Below, in pieces: positions 39,601 through 52,743 of a stretch of 64,000 bases of DNA. The stretch spans positions 59,086,405-59,150,404 of the forward strand of contig NC_067312.1 of the NCBI RefSeq assembly GCF_020740795.1, read 5' to 3'. Within the stretch, counting starts at the first letter, position 1. Every line of letters begins with the position of its first letter. Source of the DNA: Apus apus (taxonomy: Eukaryota > Chordata > Aves > Apodiformes > Apodidae). Below the pieces are notes generated by a model that saw only the letters and a program-made list of their open reading frames with translations, made no database searches and was not told the origin of the DNA. A program made the translations under genes and the position numbers.

Positions 39601-41944
39601 CAGATGGTATTTAGGTGAAGATGTGGGTCAGGAAGGAGAACTGGGGCACGGGGAATGACAGCTGCCATGGGATTTAAGGCCAAGGCAGCATACATGTCGT
39701 ATCTTCTCTTACCACAGATGATGCAGATTTCATGGCATTACAGAGCTGCCCATAGTTGTATCTGTATCTAAAGCATCACTGTAACTGTTGTGTCTTGAAC
39801 CATGGGGATGGCTCGTGGACAAGGAGACCAGGAACAATGGTTTAATAAAATCTGCTCTTTGTTGCTCTCTTAGCTGTTCTTAAATCAGTGTTTTTGCTTT
39901 TCAGCTGTATTTTATGACTTTAAAAGGGAAAATATTCCAACAGTAAGATAGGGCAATTCTGTAAAAAGCAGAGTACATCTCACTAGCATTTCACTCCTAG
40001 TAGAAAATTACAAACTACTGCTACCTCTGTTCTGCTGCTGTCACCCCTCACGCCCCCCCCCCCCCACCCCCCGAGTGCCCATTGCTTACTTTAGGACAGT
40101 TAAATGTGCACAAAGAGCAGCTCTTTCTGGCACTGTGCTACCACAGCCCCTGCTTCTGAGATCTGGGTTGTGCCATAAGAAATGGGGGCTGATTCTTTGG
40201 ACTAATCCAGACCCATGTGTTTATACTTATTAAATGCTGAAAGCAGATACAACATTCTGCCAGCCTTCCTCCATCTACAATCCTGATTGCTTTTCAGTCT
40301 GGACTGAGTTTTTAAGCTCCTCACCCCAGACACACACACTCCCCTCCCAAAGCTCCTCTTCAGAAGGCAACTCAGAAAATAAAATAGCTCCATTTCTTCC
40401 AGGCATGGCTGAGAAGCCATTTTTTAATAGTAAAATTGGTGGTTTCAGCTGTCTTAATAACTGTGATAGTAGCTTGACTTGCTTTCAGGGCTTGGGGATT
40501 CTGCTATGACCCTCACACACAAGACTGCTTGCAGGGGGAATGACTCCAGTGTTCCCAGCTGTGGAGCCTCCAGGTCCATTGCAAGTCACTGCAAGAACTC
40601 TCTTCTACTGACAGATGTTTCTTCAGCAGCCTCAATTCACAGTCACACCATCTTTGAAAGACTCTTCTGCTTTCCAGTCTTTCTAATCCTACTGCAGAGT
40701 AACTCTTGTGGATGCCTCTGCCTTAGAGGCCATCACTGAAATGTCTTTTCTCCCGTCAACTTCACAAAGTCAATTCAACACACAGGATTGGTCTGGATTT
40801 TGATACCAGCCCTGGCCACAAATTTGGAAAACATCTCCAGATAATGTCTGTGGGCCAGTCATGGTACAATCTGTACTAACCTCTGAGTGGCAAGCGAGAA
40901 CAAGTTTTCAGGTGCCACCATAAAACTGTATATTTTGACCATTCTGGACAGGAGAAAAAGGAGGAGAAGGAAATACAAGGAGCAGTTTTTCTTCAAAAGT
41001 GTTCTCTTAAGAATTAATTCCTCATCCTCAGGGCAAAGGAAGGGACTGTCTCTGTTTTTAAACACATCTTGTCAGGCAGCAAATTAAGCAACAGGGAAAT
41101 GGCTACAAAACCATTGGGACCTTTACTGAAGATGCTTAAAGGACCAGGGCCTGGACAAAGGAGAAGGTGACAGTGATGATGGTAAGATCTTGTCCAGGTC
41201 ATTCTTTTTGCCTGCATCACTAAGAGGCTTTTAGATTACCAGTGAAAACATTAGATAAAGAACCAGCAAATGGTCAGTTCTTTCCTCCTTTTATTGAAAC
41301 ACCCCCTTCTAAGTCTCCTGTTTCACATGTCTCTTACAGTGCCACCAGAATATTTAATCTTTATTCCCCTCAGAAAGGAGATGGAATAACTGGAAAAGGA
41401 CAGAAGTATACTGGGAGGATGTTGCAGAATATCCCTTTGGTTCAGCTGGATCAGCTGTCCCAGCTGTGTCTGCTCCCAACACCTTGTGCCCGCTCAGTCT
41501 ACTCACTGGTGGGGTGGTGTGAGCAGCAGAAAAGGCCTTGACTGTGTAAGCACTGCTTAGCAATAATGAAAGTATCTCTCTGTTATCAACACTGTTTTCA
41601 GCACAAATCCAAAAAGAAGCTTCATACTAGCTACTGTAAAGAAAACTAACTTTATGCCAGCCAAAACCAACACACCCACATATAATTTACTCATTATTAA
41701 TGTCATTAAAAACTTGACACAGTGGCTTCTAATCAGCAGGTTGCTTACTGCCAGCTAAATAAAATTTGTCCTGCCTTAGCCTGGCTGATTCCAGCTCCTC
41801 ACTGGAGAATAACGTATTCTTGACCATGTTACAGAGATGTTCTCGGCTGAAGCCATTCTGCAAAACATAGATAATGACTTTACAAACATAGATAAAGATT
41901 TTGCAAAACAGAGATAAAGACTTGTACAAAGGAAAGTTTGCTTG
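36656..41944. other. Gene-free intergenic DNA
   Basis: No gene supported. Overlapping frames at 37969-38730 (up to 180 codons) run together in three frames without domain features, a sign of stop-poor DNA rather than coding. Contains a C run at about 40053-40072. Confidence 0.5.
40053..40072. repeat. C homopolymer run, once interrupted
   Basis: Thirteen C bases, one A, six more C bases. Prone to sequencing and assembly length error. Confidence 0.85.
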
Positions 41945-42280
41945 GTGTGGAGAGGAGACAGTAGGGGGAGATCCTAGTCACAGCCTCGCCTTCCACTCCC
42001 TGAGAGTGTTAAAGAGAAGACAGAGCCAGATTCTTCTCAGAGTTGACATTGACGGGGGGCATCAGGGCATAGGTTGCAAGAGGGGATGGATGCAAAGAGA
42101 AAACTCTTTGCCATGAGAGCAGCACAACCCTGGGACAGCAGAGAGTGGTGGCATGTCTACCCTTCAAGATATTGAGCACTCAATTGGATGAGGGCCTGAG
42201 CTACCTGACAGGTAGTGTTGTGGCAGGCCCTGCTGAATGCACAGGTTGGGCTGGAGGCTTCCAGAGGTGCCTTCTGACAT
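41945..42280 (+). mobile_element. CR1 LINE 3' fragment, plus orientation, diverged
   Basis: Sense CR1 words: 'gagattctt'-like 'ccagattcttctcagagttg', 'gcatagg', 'ggatggatgcaaagagaaaa', 'gcagcacaaccctgggacag', 'gggctggaggcttccagagg', 'tgccttctgac'. Diverged but ordered as expected for CR1. Confidence 0.6.
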
Positions 42281-44739
42281 AAATGTTTGTCAGACTCTGG
42301 GAACCATATCCTAGCCTGTGTCACCAGCCTTGCAAACCAGGGCTGATATCCATGTTCAATCAAACATATAAGTGTTTTTGACAGAGGAACAATATCCTCC
42401 ATGCACAACTGAGACAACAACCCACAGACCTCTTGGTCTCTTGGATTTACTTGAGGGAGGAGATGTACCTGGCATACATGCTGAAGCAACCTCAGCCACT
42501 TTTCTGATGATGTCTTGAAGGGATTATCTGTAATAGCGATTCCCACAAATCTCACAGGTGTTGCCTTGTCCACACAGTAGGGGTAGGAAGCTATCAAGAG
42601 TCATCATTAGGATCTGAGTGTAGCAGCCTTCATGTGGTACCCTCTGAGAAATACTTAAAGGTTTTAAAGAAAACAGAAGCAATCTCTTTTGCTTCTAATT
42701 ACTCTTCAAAAAAAATTATCACTTACCAGGTCTACCCAAGCTCAGTGCCTCATTTAGCTAGGTACACCAGGCTCTCCAGCACCAGCTAAATCACTCTGAG
42801 AAAATGTTGCCCAGATAGAAAACATGAGATCAGACAATGACACTATGCCTGTTGTCCTGCATGGAACCAGGTAGGCACTGGAAAGTGGTTCCTTTTACTC
42901 CTAAAGGAGAGAAATGAGCAGGTCCTGTGATCCAGCCCTTCCTAAGACACAATCCAAATCACCTGTGGCAGTCTCCCACAAACACCAGTTAATGTTATGG
43001 ACAGCTTGAAGAACCAGCTGAGATGAGAAGCCTGATTTTTTGCATGGCTGCAAGAGGTGAGCAAAATCATCACTCAGAGAGACATATACAAGTTGAAACT
43101 AAAAAAAATAGGTATGCTAAGCACACAAGAGCTCAGATGTACAGCCTTAGCTGAATTTGTTCAGGAAAATCCCCTCTGCCCTTTCAGTAATAATGACAAT
43201 ATTATTTTTCTCTTTCTCTCTCTCTCTCTCCCTTCTGACTGTAATTTGCTCTTCTTGGTGGAAGGGAAAGGAAGCATAAATTATTGCAACATTGACAACA
43301 CCTGAATAGCACCATCTGTCACTAACAGCAAACCTTAGGAAGCAGAATGCACATCTGACAGAGCTTTCAGAAGCTGGAGATGCTATCCATGTGCTTGTTT
43401 GCTGACTGAAAAGATAACAGTGAAAGCAATTCAAAGCATGTACCCCTTTTTTGTCTCACATATTTCTCCAGTTTCTGGTACATCTCAGGTGTTTACTAAG
43501 CAAATTCACAATTGTTTAGTGGTGAATGCCTTGAAATGGGCCAGATTTAACAGCTCAAGCAGGCAAACTCTAATGTAGTTTGCCTTGTGCCTTTTGCAAA
43601 CAAGAACCTTAAATCACTCACTCTCTTTATGCAGCTGAAGGGCTCAGAAGTTATAGAAACTTGCACTGCAATGTATAGACCACAGCTGTACAACCATGGT
43701 CAAATGTTATTGTCTTGTGAAAGATTCTTTACACATTGTGGCTGGAGCTAAAAAGCCACAAACAAAAATTTTACATAGAATTTTACATCCTGAATCAGAC
43801 AATCAGCTGGGTAATTACATAATAATTACTAACACTTTTGTATAAGGCTCCTGTATTTCTACCAGATGCTCTCTAACACATATGTGTTGTGCAGCAGTTT
43901 TACAGTGAGCACTACACATGCATGCTGGATTTACTAAGCACACACAGAAGGTGGTTTACAGGCATGCCCAGAACACCCAGGATTGGTTGAGCACAAAAAG
44001 GCTGAACACAGAAATCATGGACCAAGGTTTTGAATCTTCCAGGTTGTCTTGGATTCACCGGTTGTATACAGAAAAATGGGCCTGCCCACACGTTGTGGTT
44101 GCCATTCAAGATGTCTGGATATTGACCATGCAGTCAGAGATCTTCACTGCTGCATTACAGAGCACTACTCTTTGAATAGACTACAGAACACTCACAAATA
44201 CCGGGAAAAGAGCCCAGGGGGTTGGCTTGTTTGTTTGTTTTGGCTTGAACAAAATTTCTACATAGGAAAAAAGGGGCTTGCTTAGGAATCCTATTTCTAA
44301 AGGCACTGCCCAGGCACTGAGGTCTCAACATTTTAAGAATGACTACACTTATTTACCTCATCTGGAGCGGTTCTCCTCTCTAGCTGGACTGCACTCTGCT
44401 AATTAAAGGAGCTAGTTTATGAAGAGAGTCAAATAATGCACAAAAACCCACCAGGGAGCTACTTTCTATAGAGGATGACTTTAATGTGAGGATTCCAAGT
44501 GCTTAAAGATCCTGTGAGCCAGCAGGAGGACATCTGGAACAGGGGCTGTTCAATTAATTGGTTCCTTATTTCTGATGGGTGTCTAGAGATTTTTACTAGA
44601 ACTGTGCTCCTAATCCTTTATGTGATCTTGTAGCATCTTCATAGCAGCTGTCTTCACTGGTGGTGTGAGACACTCCCAGTAGAGAGGTCACTGAACAGGA
44701 ATCACTGGGGGCTTCAGAATACTGTAATATGTGTCCATG
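42281..44739. other. Gene-free intergenic DNA
   Basis: A minus-strand frame of 146 codons (42157-42597) runs out of the antisense of the neighbouring CR1 fragment; no domain recognised. A TC dinucleotide repeat lies at 43209-43233. Nothing else recognised. Confidence 0.45.
43209..43233. repeat. TC dinucleotide microsatellite
   Basis: CTCTTTCTCTCTC-type run of about 25 bases. Confidence 0.85.
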
Positions 44740-45249
44740 ACTTGTGTACAGGTCTGGAGCACCCAGCATAAGGTCATGGAGCTGCTGGAGTGAGTCCAGA
44801 GAAGGGCCATGAAGACGATCAGAGGGCTAGATCACCTCTCCTATGAAGACAGGCTGAGAGAGTTGGGGCTGTTCATCCTGGAGAAGAGAAGGCTCCAAGG
44901 AGAGCTTACAGCAGCCTTCCAGTACCTGAAGAGGCTACAGGAAAGCTGGGGAGGGGCTTTGGAAGAGAGCTTGTAGTGAGAGGATGAGGGGTAATGGTTT
45001 GAAATTGAAAGAGAGTAGAGTTAGGTTAGACATTTAGAAAAAAATTGTTAGTTTGAAGGTGGTGAAGCACTGGCACAGGTTGCCCAGGGAAGCTGTAGAT
45101 GACCTCTCCTTGGAAGTGTTCAAGGCCAGGCTGGATGAGGCTTTGTGCAACTTGGTCTAGTGGGAGGTGTCCTTGCCCAAGCAGAGGGACTGCAACTAAA
45201 TGATCTTTACGGTCTCTTTCAACCCAAACCATTCTGTGATTCTGTGATC
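44740..45249 (+). mobile_element. CR1 LINE 3' end, plus orientation, about 500 bp
   Basis: The longest well-preserved CR1 copy here. Ordered landmarks: 'gtccagagaagggccatgaa', 'ctctcctatgaagacaggct', 'gggctgttcatcctggagaa', 'ccttccagtacctgaagagg', 'gcactggcacaggttgccca', 'gttcaaggccaggctggatg', 'agcagagggactgcaactaa', and the 3' terminus 'attctgtgattctgtgatc'. 5'-truncated, as nearly all CR1 insertions are; no coding capacity for reverse transcriptase remains. Confidence 0.95.
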
Positions 45250-45499
45250 CCATTACTTACTCATGACTTTTGTGATTGACTGAAAGTCACATTCAAGACA
45301 GAGGGCTGCACCACTGTTGCCCCCAGAAGGAGCACAGAAAAGATGCATTTTTCCCGGGTATTTATTTTTAATCATTAATAAGAACACCTAGGAAATAAGA
45401 TTCCATAAACTAGAGCTGAAATTAACAGAAAGCACAGATTTCAGTGAATGCAGTAGTTATTACTTCTGGAGTAGAGTCAGGTCAGCAGGGGCATCCCTG
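45250..45499. other. Short gene-free gap
   Basis: Ordinary AT-rich sequence between the CR1 end and the CpG-rich patch; nothing recognised. Confidence 0.4.
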
Positions 45500-45745
45500 A
45501 CACAGCAGAGCCACCCGTCCTGTGAGCCGCTCCCGGCAGATCCATCCCGGAGGCGGGATGGGACGGAGCCCTCGCCACGCTGCCCTGCTGGGGGGCAGTC
45601 CTAGCGCAAACCCCTGGGCTCCGCGGCGGCATAGCTGTGGTCTGCGTTAATTCCGCAGCAACTGAACGCTCGCCTCAGAAAAAGAGGAAAAAAAAGTCAG
45701 CCAGACGCTGGCTGCTTCATTCCGAACTGCTCAGTGTGACTTACA
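45500..45745. promoter_or_regulatory. Isolated CpG-rich patch (orphan mini CpG island)
   Basis: About 18 CpG dinucleotides within some 230 bases, in otherwise CpG-poor AT-rich DNA 10.5 kb upstream of the XPA island. It could be an alternative promoter or first exon of a non-coding RNA, or a methylation-protected enhancer. No protein supported; the plus frame 45637-45843 is short and lysine-rich with no recognisable domain. Confidence 0.4.
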
Positions 45746-48225
45746 GGGGGAGTAAATCTCGTCAGCCTCAGCTTCTAGAGGTAAAACTGCCTCCTCTAGT
45801 CTGGCTGCTCTTTTGCGAGCAGCACAAACACACAAAAAACTAAACGTTGCTGCCATTATTTGCGTCTATTGTTCTATGAACGACAGTTTCAGAGGGACAG
45901 GATCTAAAAAAAAAAAAAAAAAGGAAACAACCCAAAGGTCTGTCAATTGTGTAAAAAGCATTCCTGCACTGCAGGGTGGGTGGTCTGCTTGGAAGTTGTT
46001 ATGGTGTCAGCACAAACCGGCACAAAAGATCACTGATGTGTGTGCAAACACAGCAGTCTGATCATCCTGTTTTGAACCAGGTTAGCCAAGTGGCTTACCT
46101 GTGTATTGAATCATGTTTAACACACCTACTTCACCAACTGGCAACTGGAAAGTGCTGCTCTAACATTTCGTCCATTCTCTGTCAGGAATGTAAACGGCAT
46201 TTTGAAACCAAGATGGATACACTTCCATTTTGCACACAGGGAAACAGAGGAGCAGAAACTCAGCAAAAATGATAAATTCTGGGATGTGGAAAATGAAGCG
46301 TCTTTGAAAACAAAGCAGTAAGTTACTTTTCCAGCTTCACTGAATAAATCACTAACAAGATGGAAAGCAAAATCATGTCCTTTTGCAGAAGGTCGTCCAG
46401 TGCAAAAACTTGAACACAGCATTTGCAGCACAAAACACTGAAATTCTTTTTCTCTTTGGAAAAGAGCTATTGCCCTTTGAATCAAATATGAAACATTTTA
46501 ATAAGTACTTTGTAGGTGTGAGAAGTGTAAGTAAAGTAAATTAAAATTCTTGCTATTCTTACAGCTGTGTCAATGCGAAAAACCACGGTGCATCAAAGCT
46601 GCACATCTGAGGATATTGTCTGACTTAATGTCCACTTAGAGGAAAGTGGTTTTGGGTGGGGATTGTACAACCAAGCACTACGGCTGATTTCAAATAGATT
46701 AGAAAGATTCCAGTTACTCCAAACTCACTTGAATTTTTATAGTGCTAAAATTATGTGTCCCACTAGCTCTGCGGATGAAAGGCCCACGGCATTCATGGAA
46801 CAGTAGCGAGAGCATCCTCTAGTGGTCATTATCGCAGATCTTAATTAAACGCTTTCAAGAAAGCCGTTAGTGTATCTGCTTTCTCATGCAAACAGGGTAC
46901 ACAGGAAGTTTATTTACATATGCTCGTGAACACGCTGTATGTTCTTTATGTTACATTAGTCCAACAGGCACCACTGTAAGGTTTTATCTTATTTTTTCAC
47001 GAAAAATGCCGGGCACTTAATAAAAAGTTTTTTAACACTTTCTGTAGCTTAGGACAAAATAAATCTTTAGTTCGCAATTTTCAGAATTGTCAAGGAAACC
47101 CTCAGGAAGGATTTAAAAATAAAAAAGAAAAAAAAAGAGCAGTAATTTGGTCTCTATACCAGAGACCTTGGCAGAAACTATAACAGAGAATGGAATTAAT
47201 GTACAGCTGCATTAAGATTATCTGTTGAGAAGAAAGGGAGTAATGATTAACTGATCTTCACAGATCCATTGGTGTTCTCTCAAGCAATCATAGAACATGT
47301 AGACTTGACATTTAATTATAACTTTTTAAAGACATCTAAGTATAGAATTTACTATAAGATAATATAGAAATTAGTATCTGAACATAATTAACAATTACTT
47401 TATTAATAAATATAAAACCACGGTCAGAACGTAAGTACCAGGTATGTGTGACTTACAGCAGATTCAGTCAGGTTAGCTTTACTTTCACCAAACAGAAGTT
47501 ACAGCATCAGAAACTGTCAAAAGGTAAGGGGCAGATGGACTGAAACTTTCCAGAAGCAAAGGATTAAGAAAAATAGCTTGAATGCCAAGAAGTGAGCAAG
47601 TATGCTTTGTGCACATTTAATTTCCAAACATACCTCCTATACGTGTACCACAGCATAAGCATTTGGCATATCATGTTAGTATCACACTGCTCTTAATCTA
47701 ATAATCATATTGTATGAATAACTTTATAAGTAAAGTTATTGTTATCTGCTGCCAGGAAAGCATGCTACTTACAGGATGAGTCCTCTGGGATTTGCCACGT
47801 AAACATGAGAGTCAAGATAACTCATGTCCTGTGTGAGGAACTTTAGAATTGGGATTCTGCCTGAGGAAAAGTCAGAAATGGCAAGTAAGCGACTTTCACA
47901 CTACCAAGTGAATTAACAAAACAATGAAAGAAAAAAAATAAATTAGATTATATGGATATTAGGGCAAAAACTGAGGCTGTACATCACAGCATTGAAATGT
48001 TCCAGAAGACCACTCCTATGGAAACAGGAGGGACAGATTCAAGAAAATGGACAAAGCATTCCAATACTTTTGAAAATACCATGAAAAAATTACATTGCCA
48101 AAAGAAGAGATGGAGTGGCTAGTGCAGCTAAATGGTGCCAGTCCGTGGATGCCCTATAAAAATACCTTATACATAAGCAAGGAAAATGTACAACATTCAG
48201 AATTTCCTGCAAATCTCAGGGGAAT

Positions 48226-48253
48226 AAAAACAAAACAAAACAAAACAAAACAA
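48226..48253. repeat. AAAAC pentanucleotide microsatellite
   Basis: Five to six AAAAC units. Confidence 0.85.
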
Positions 48254-49831
48254 CAAATATTTAAAAACCAACAAACCGACCACCAAAAAAAAACCCCAAA
48301 ACTGGAAAAACAAGAAGTGAAAAACGTGACTTGAGGAAGATCCAAACTTTGGCAGATCATGACCCACACTGACACACCCGGGAGACAGAGCACATGAAAA
48401 CACAACACGTCCCTCCCAGCATGGGACTGCATCGGCTGGTGGCCACACATCTCCGGCCTCCAGCCAGGGCACAGACAGATATTAGACAGAGGTGAGGATG
48501 CTTTCACTCAATTTGGAACTATTTATTACCTCCAAATTCAAAGAAGATGCTGGAAACAGGGGCCTGTGTTGTAATTAAAACACTGGCTAAGCAAAAATCA
48601 AGGAAGTGCAGTCTCCTGTCACAAAAGTGCTGTGTCACTAGGTCACTAAGTCACACCACTAACAAATCTGGCAAAGAAGATAAAACACTCTTGTTTCCCC
48701 CCCCCCCTTCTTTATTTTTCTTCACAAATTACATTCCAAGCTCTAGGCAATAAGTGGGCATAACATGCTTTTTCAGAAAAAGGGTTCCAGGAACCGGCAA
48801 AGCTCTGTGTATCTGTACCACAAAGAAAAAGAATTCTGAAGGAGAACAAACCAATCTCAAAAATAAACTGGAGTTTCTGGCTTTACCTTGCTGCTCTTAT
48901 GCAAGAGTCCAATTTGAACAGTTTAACAAGGAGTATTTGGATGACGGGGAAGTAATACAGGGGCATAGTATGTCTCAAACATGTAAGAAAGGAGTTAGGG
49001 GCGGAACTGTTTTAATTATCCTTCACTCATGAAGAATTTCAAGTAAATCAGTGTATCAGCACCTTCAGAACCTGTTTTTCCCTGCTCCAAGAGAGAAATC
49101 AATTACTGTCAAATATTAAACGACTACTGTCTTTCTGATCAGCCAAAGACAAACTTTCCCTAGGGAGAAAAACAACAATGAAATACAAACCAAGTCAACA
49201 AAATCAACTAAGCAAAGGAATCCAGGTAGCAAGTGCAGACCCTGGTTAGAAACTATGTTCTGGTCATGCTGAGAGGATACATTTAGATCATGTTCAATAT
49301 TCAAATACTGTGGATGGTATAGTCCCTCAGAAGCACCTCCCACTAGTCCTGCATTCCTGGGAGGCTTAAGCCGTATGTCGGTTCCATATTTCTCTCACAG
49401 CTAGGTTGGTGTGAACCTAAAAGGCATGGTTCAGTCACCAAGATCATCAATTCCACATCCTTTTCCTCCTCCTCCTGTGCTTCAATGCAGTGAACTGGGC
49501 CCTGCAAAGCAGGACAGGGGCCCAAAGTGCCACATGGCCAGTACTGTGAGGTGAACTTCTCATCACATGGTTGTGGCTAATATTAGGAAACCAAATTCTG
49601 GGGAGAGATCTGATCAAGACTATGGACAACAGCACCACAATGTTTTGCAAAGATTTGCAAGTACTTGAAGAAACACATCCTGCTTAAGTCCTGGTAACTG
49701 AGACATTATTTTCTTACTACAGCAGACTCTGCCAGCTGTTTTAAGGTTTTCTGTTCTAGCTGCTCTGCACACAGGAACAAGTCAGGCTGACTTTGAAGCA
49801 ATCATAAGAAGGATCTCTTGACGTATGGCTT

Positions 49832-49915
49832 AAAACAAAACAAAACAAACAAAACAACAACAAAAAACACACACAAAAAACCCCACAATCCACAACAGAC
49901 AAACAAAAAAACAAC
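49832..49915. repeat. A/C-rich simple repeat
   Basis: AAAAC and AAC units pass into ACACAC and A runs, with no G or T over most of the length. Confidence 0.8.
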
Positions 49916-51407
49916 CAACTTTTCTCCAGAATGCTCAGCTTTTCACCATCAGTAACAGCTAGATCTCATGTCTTGGAGATTAGTATGATAGCTGATGTAC
50001 TGATTTTATGTCTCAGAAATGCCTGAAAACATCCTAATAGAAAGAAAACGTGAGTAAAGTATTAAGTAAAGTTTCTTAGTGTTTCTGAGTTGCTACAGGA
50101 GAGGTTCTTGCATGAATTCTGTAACTGGCCACATAGGAATATTGGGGGAGGGGGAATTGTCAATACAGGCATACCAGCCATTGGTGGGGCAAGAAAAATC
50201 TCCCAGTAACTTAGTTTCAGAAAAGAACATAGTTTCCTACTTTCCTACAAAGTTTGTATTATTTGTATTGAAGATACTAAATCAAAGGCTGCTATGCCAC
50301 AGTTACAATACATTTGTTTTTCTGCCACAGTTTCCCATTCTTTTTATGCATGGAAAGGAAAAGATGCCTTTCCTGGTAAATTAGTAGAAGAGATTTTCTC
50401 TTTCTGGATTGCCAATCAACAACAAAAGTGTAATAAGCTTTGTGTCAATCTCTGAAACAGGAAAAAGCAGCATTTTTCCATCATGTCTTGACATTTTCCT
50501 GTTCACAGATGTGAAACCTGTGTTTTCTAGTGATATTACAAACAAACATATTACAGTCCTCCTCAGCAAAAGTAATAACACAAAAAAGTAATGTACAATG
50601 CTAGCAAATAGAAGAGATTTACATTGCATTTTTACATTCTGTCATCTCCTGTAACAAGAAAATAACAAACCTGCATTAAGATCTCCTGTCAGAGGAGAAT
50701 GCCAATTTCTGTCTTTAAACATTTGCACTTCAGTCCTTACCTACCTTTCTTTTCAGATCTGTTGCTCATGCATTCAACACTTTACATGTTTCCCCCATTA
50801 TCTGTTTGTTCAGCCAAGATTATATACATCAATTGGGAGATGATAAATGGAGCTTGAATACCGTCACACTACTATGAAAATCCCCTCCTACAGATAGTGA
50901 GCAAAAGAGAAAATCTCACAGAGACATGACAAACTTAATTTACTCTGCATGTCCCATTCTGTCCAACAGGATGATTCACTGCGTGTGTCTGATCCATGAG
51001 CTATGGCAGAGGTAAATTCAGAAAGAGAACACACAAATCCAAGCAGGTGCACTCTCTGGTTTTAGCAAGTTCCTTTTGTTTTTCATAGCTCACATGCTTG
51101 TTTCTCACCAAGAGGCCAGGAATACCTTTGCCACGTATTTATTTAAGGTAATCCAAAAAATGGGTGTATCAAGCTAAAAACCTGATGGAAATATAATACT
51201 GAAGGAGGGCACGGTATTTTTTGCTTTGCATGCCTAAGGATGCAACTGAACTGTTCTCTCCCATAAAAGCATTTGAAACCGTTGGACAAAATCCAATGCC
51301 TTAGTCATGCTAAGAGGCAGCAGCCAACAGCCTGTGTGTATTGGCTGGCCACTTGCTGGCTACAGAATTCAAATGTGGCTAAAATTGATGGTACCACCTG
51401 ATTCGTC

Positions 51408-51586
51408 AAGGAGGGAGAGGGAGAGAGAGGGGGAGAGGAAAGGAAGAGGGAGATGGGGAGAAAGAGAGGGAGGAAGAGGGGGAGGGGGAGAGGGAGGGGG
51501 AGGGGAAAAGGGAGCGGGAGAGGGGGAAGGGTAAGGGGGAGAGGGATGGGGATGGGGAGTGGGGTGAGGGGTGAGAGTAGTAAAGA
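51408..51586. repeat. Polypurine (GGGAGA/GGGGAG) tract
   Basis: About 180 bases almost entirely A and G on the plus strand, with only a few T and C interruptions. It is built of irregular GGGAGAG, GGAGGG and GGGGAG units. The translated frames here (Glu/Arg/Gly on plus, Pro/Ser on minus) are products of low complexity. Confidence 0.92.
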
Positions 51587-52743
51587 ATTGTTTCTCCACA
51601 GCCACTCCCTTCAAAAGACATACCCATAGAAAACAAATACTTTTAAAAGTCTTTTTCTCATGGAACGACTATTTTTACCGTTGAAGGACAAAAACGGTTT
51701 GGTTGTAGGCAAGCTACTGCAATGCAACTGCATGCAGATTGCTACTAAGGCTTTGTGGACACAGAGAAATAAGCATATTATGAGGGGAAACGGACACACA
51801 CAGCATATCAGCTGCTCTGTAAGTATAACTCTGGGTATAAAATAACATTGGATCTAGTTTGAAAAACCCCATGACACCGGCTTACTTGCTATCATGTGGC
51901 TCCAGGTGTTTTAAGTATCAGTTACAGCATGATTCTCTGTGAATACAGAGGAAGAGGTGTACTGCCTCAGACGAAGAACCCATTCATTCCAACGTCCTGT
52001 TTCCACTACAGGCCACAGGCAATCACCAAGGGAAGAGGAAAAACAAAGCACACATACTCCTTTGCAACACTCCTGCACTCTCCAACTGCTTCTAGCTCTG
52101 GGGATTTCCCAAGCCTGGGGGAATTTCACTCACTAACTCTCAACACAGCCCTTTTCCAAGTACTTGGCTAATCTCCCCTGCACTCCAAAGAAACACCCTG
52201 CCCAGTGTGCCGTTCAGAAAGGCACTGCACACATACGGCCCCATGTCACTGTGCAAAGAACCATCTCCTGTTTGTTTAGAGCCTGGCTCCCACTACCACA
52301 AATCTGACGGTTTGTACTAGAAAAGCCAATTGCCATCCACCCTCTCAGAGTTACTTAGGGTGTGACAGGCCTCAGGCATATCCTCCCTAAGTAATTTATT
52401 TTGAGTGAAAACTTCGAGCCTACTCAATTGTTCCTTTCAAGGGACACAAAGCCAGACAGCTAAGCATCCTTATTTATCATTTCCCAGTTCCAGTATTTCC
52501 TTTCTGAGAAGCAGGAAACACAACTAGGCACAGTGTTCATGATGCGAGCTCATCATAGATTTGTGGAGTGCCATAAATATGTCCCTTGTTTTGTTCTCCA
52601 TCCCCTTTCCTTAAAAAATGTTTCACCTTTCCAAACACCAAGCTATTGTTTATGCAGGCCACAGATACTCACACTCTCACTCCTGAGAGGCCGCAACCAA
52701 TTCAAACATGGCTATCATTTATCTAAAGTTACCACTAGGTTTC
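51587..52743. other. Gene-free intergenic DNA
   Basis: Nothing recognised between the purine tract and the first LTR. Confidence 0.45.

Larger units (their letters stand above)
45746..51407. other. Gene-free AT-rich intergenic DNA
   Basis: No gene supported. Simple repeats: A17 (45906-45922), AAAAC units (48226-48253), C11 (48697-48707) and a CA/A-rich stretch (49832-49915). The 46740-46990 stretch keeps several CpGs in AT-rich DNA and holds a forkhead-type site GTTTATTTAC (46908-46917). Confidence 0.45.

Noticed and set aside
51307-51636. Glu/Arg/Gly-rich and Pro/Ser-rich open frames
   Set aside because: They are translations of the polypurine tract.
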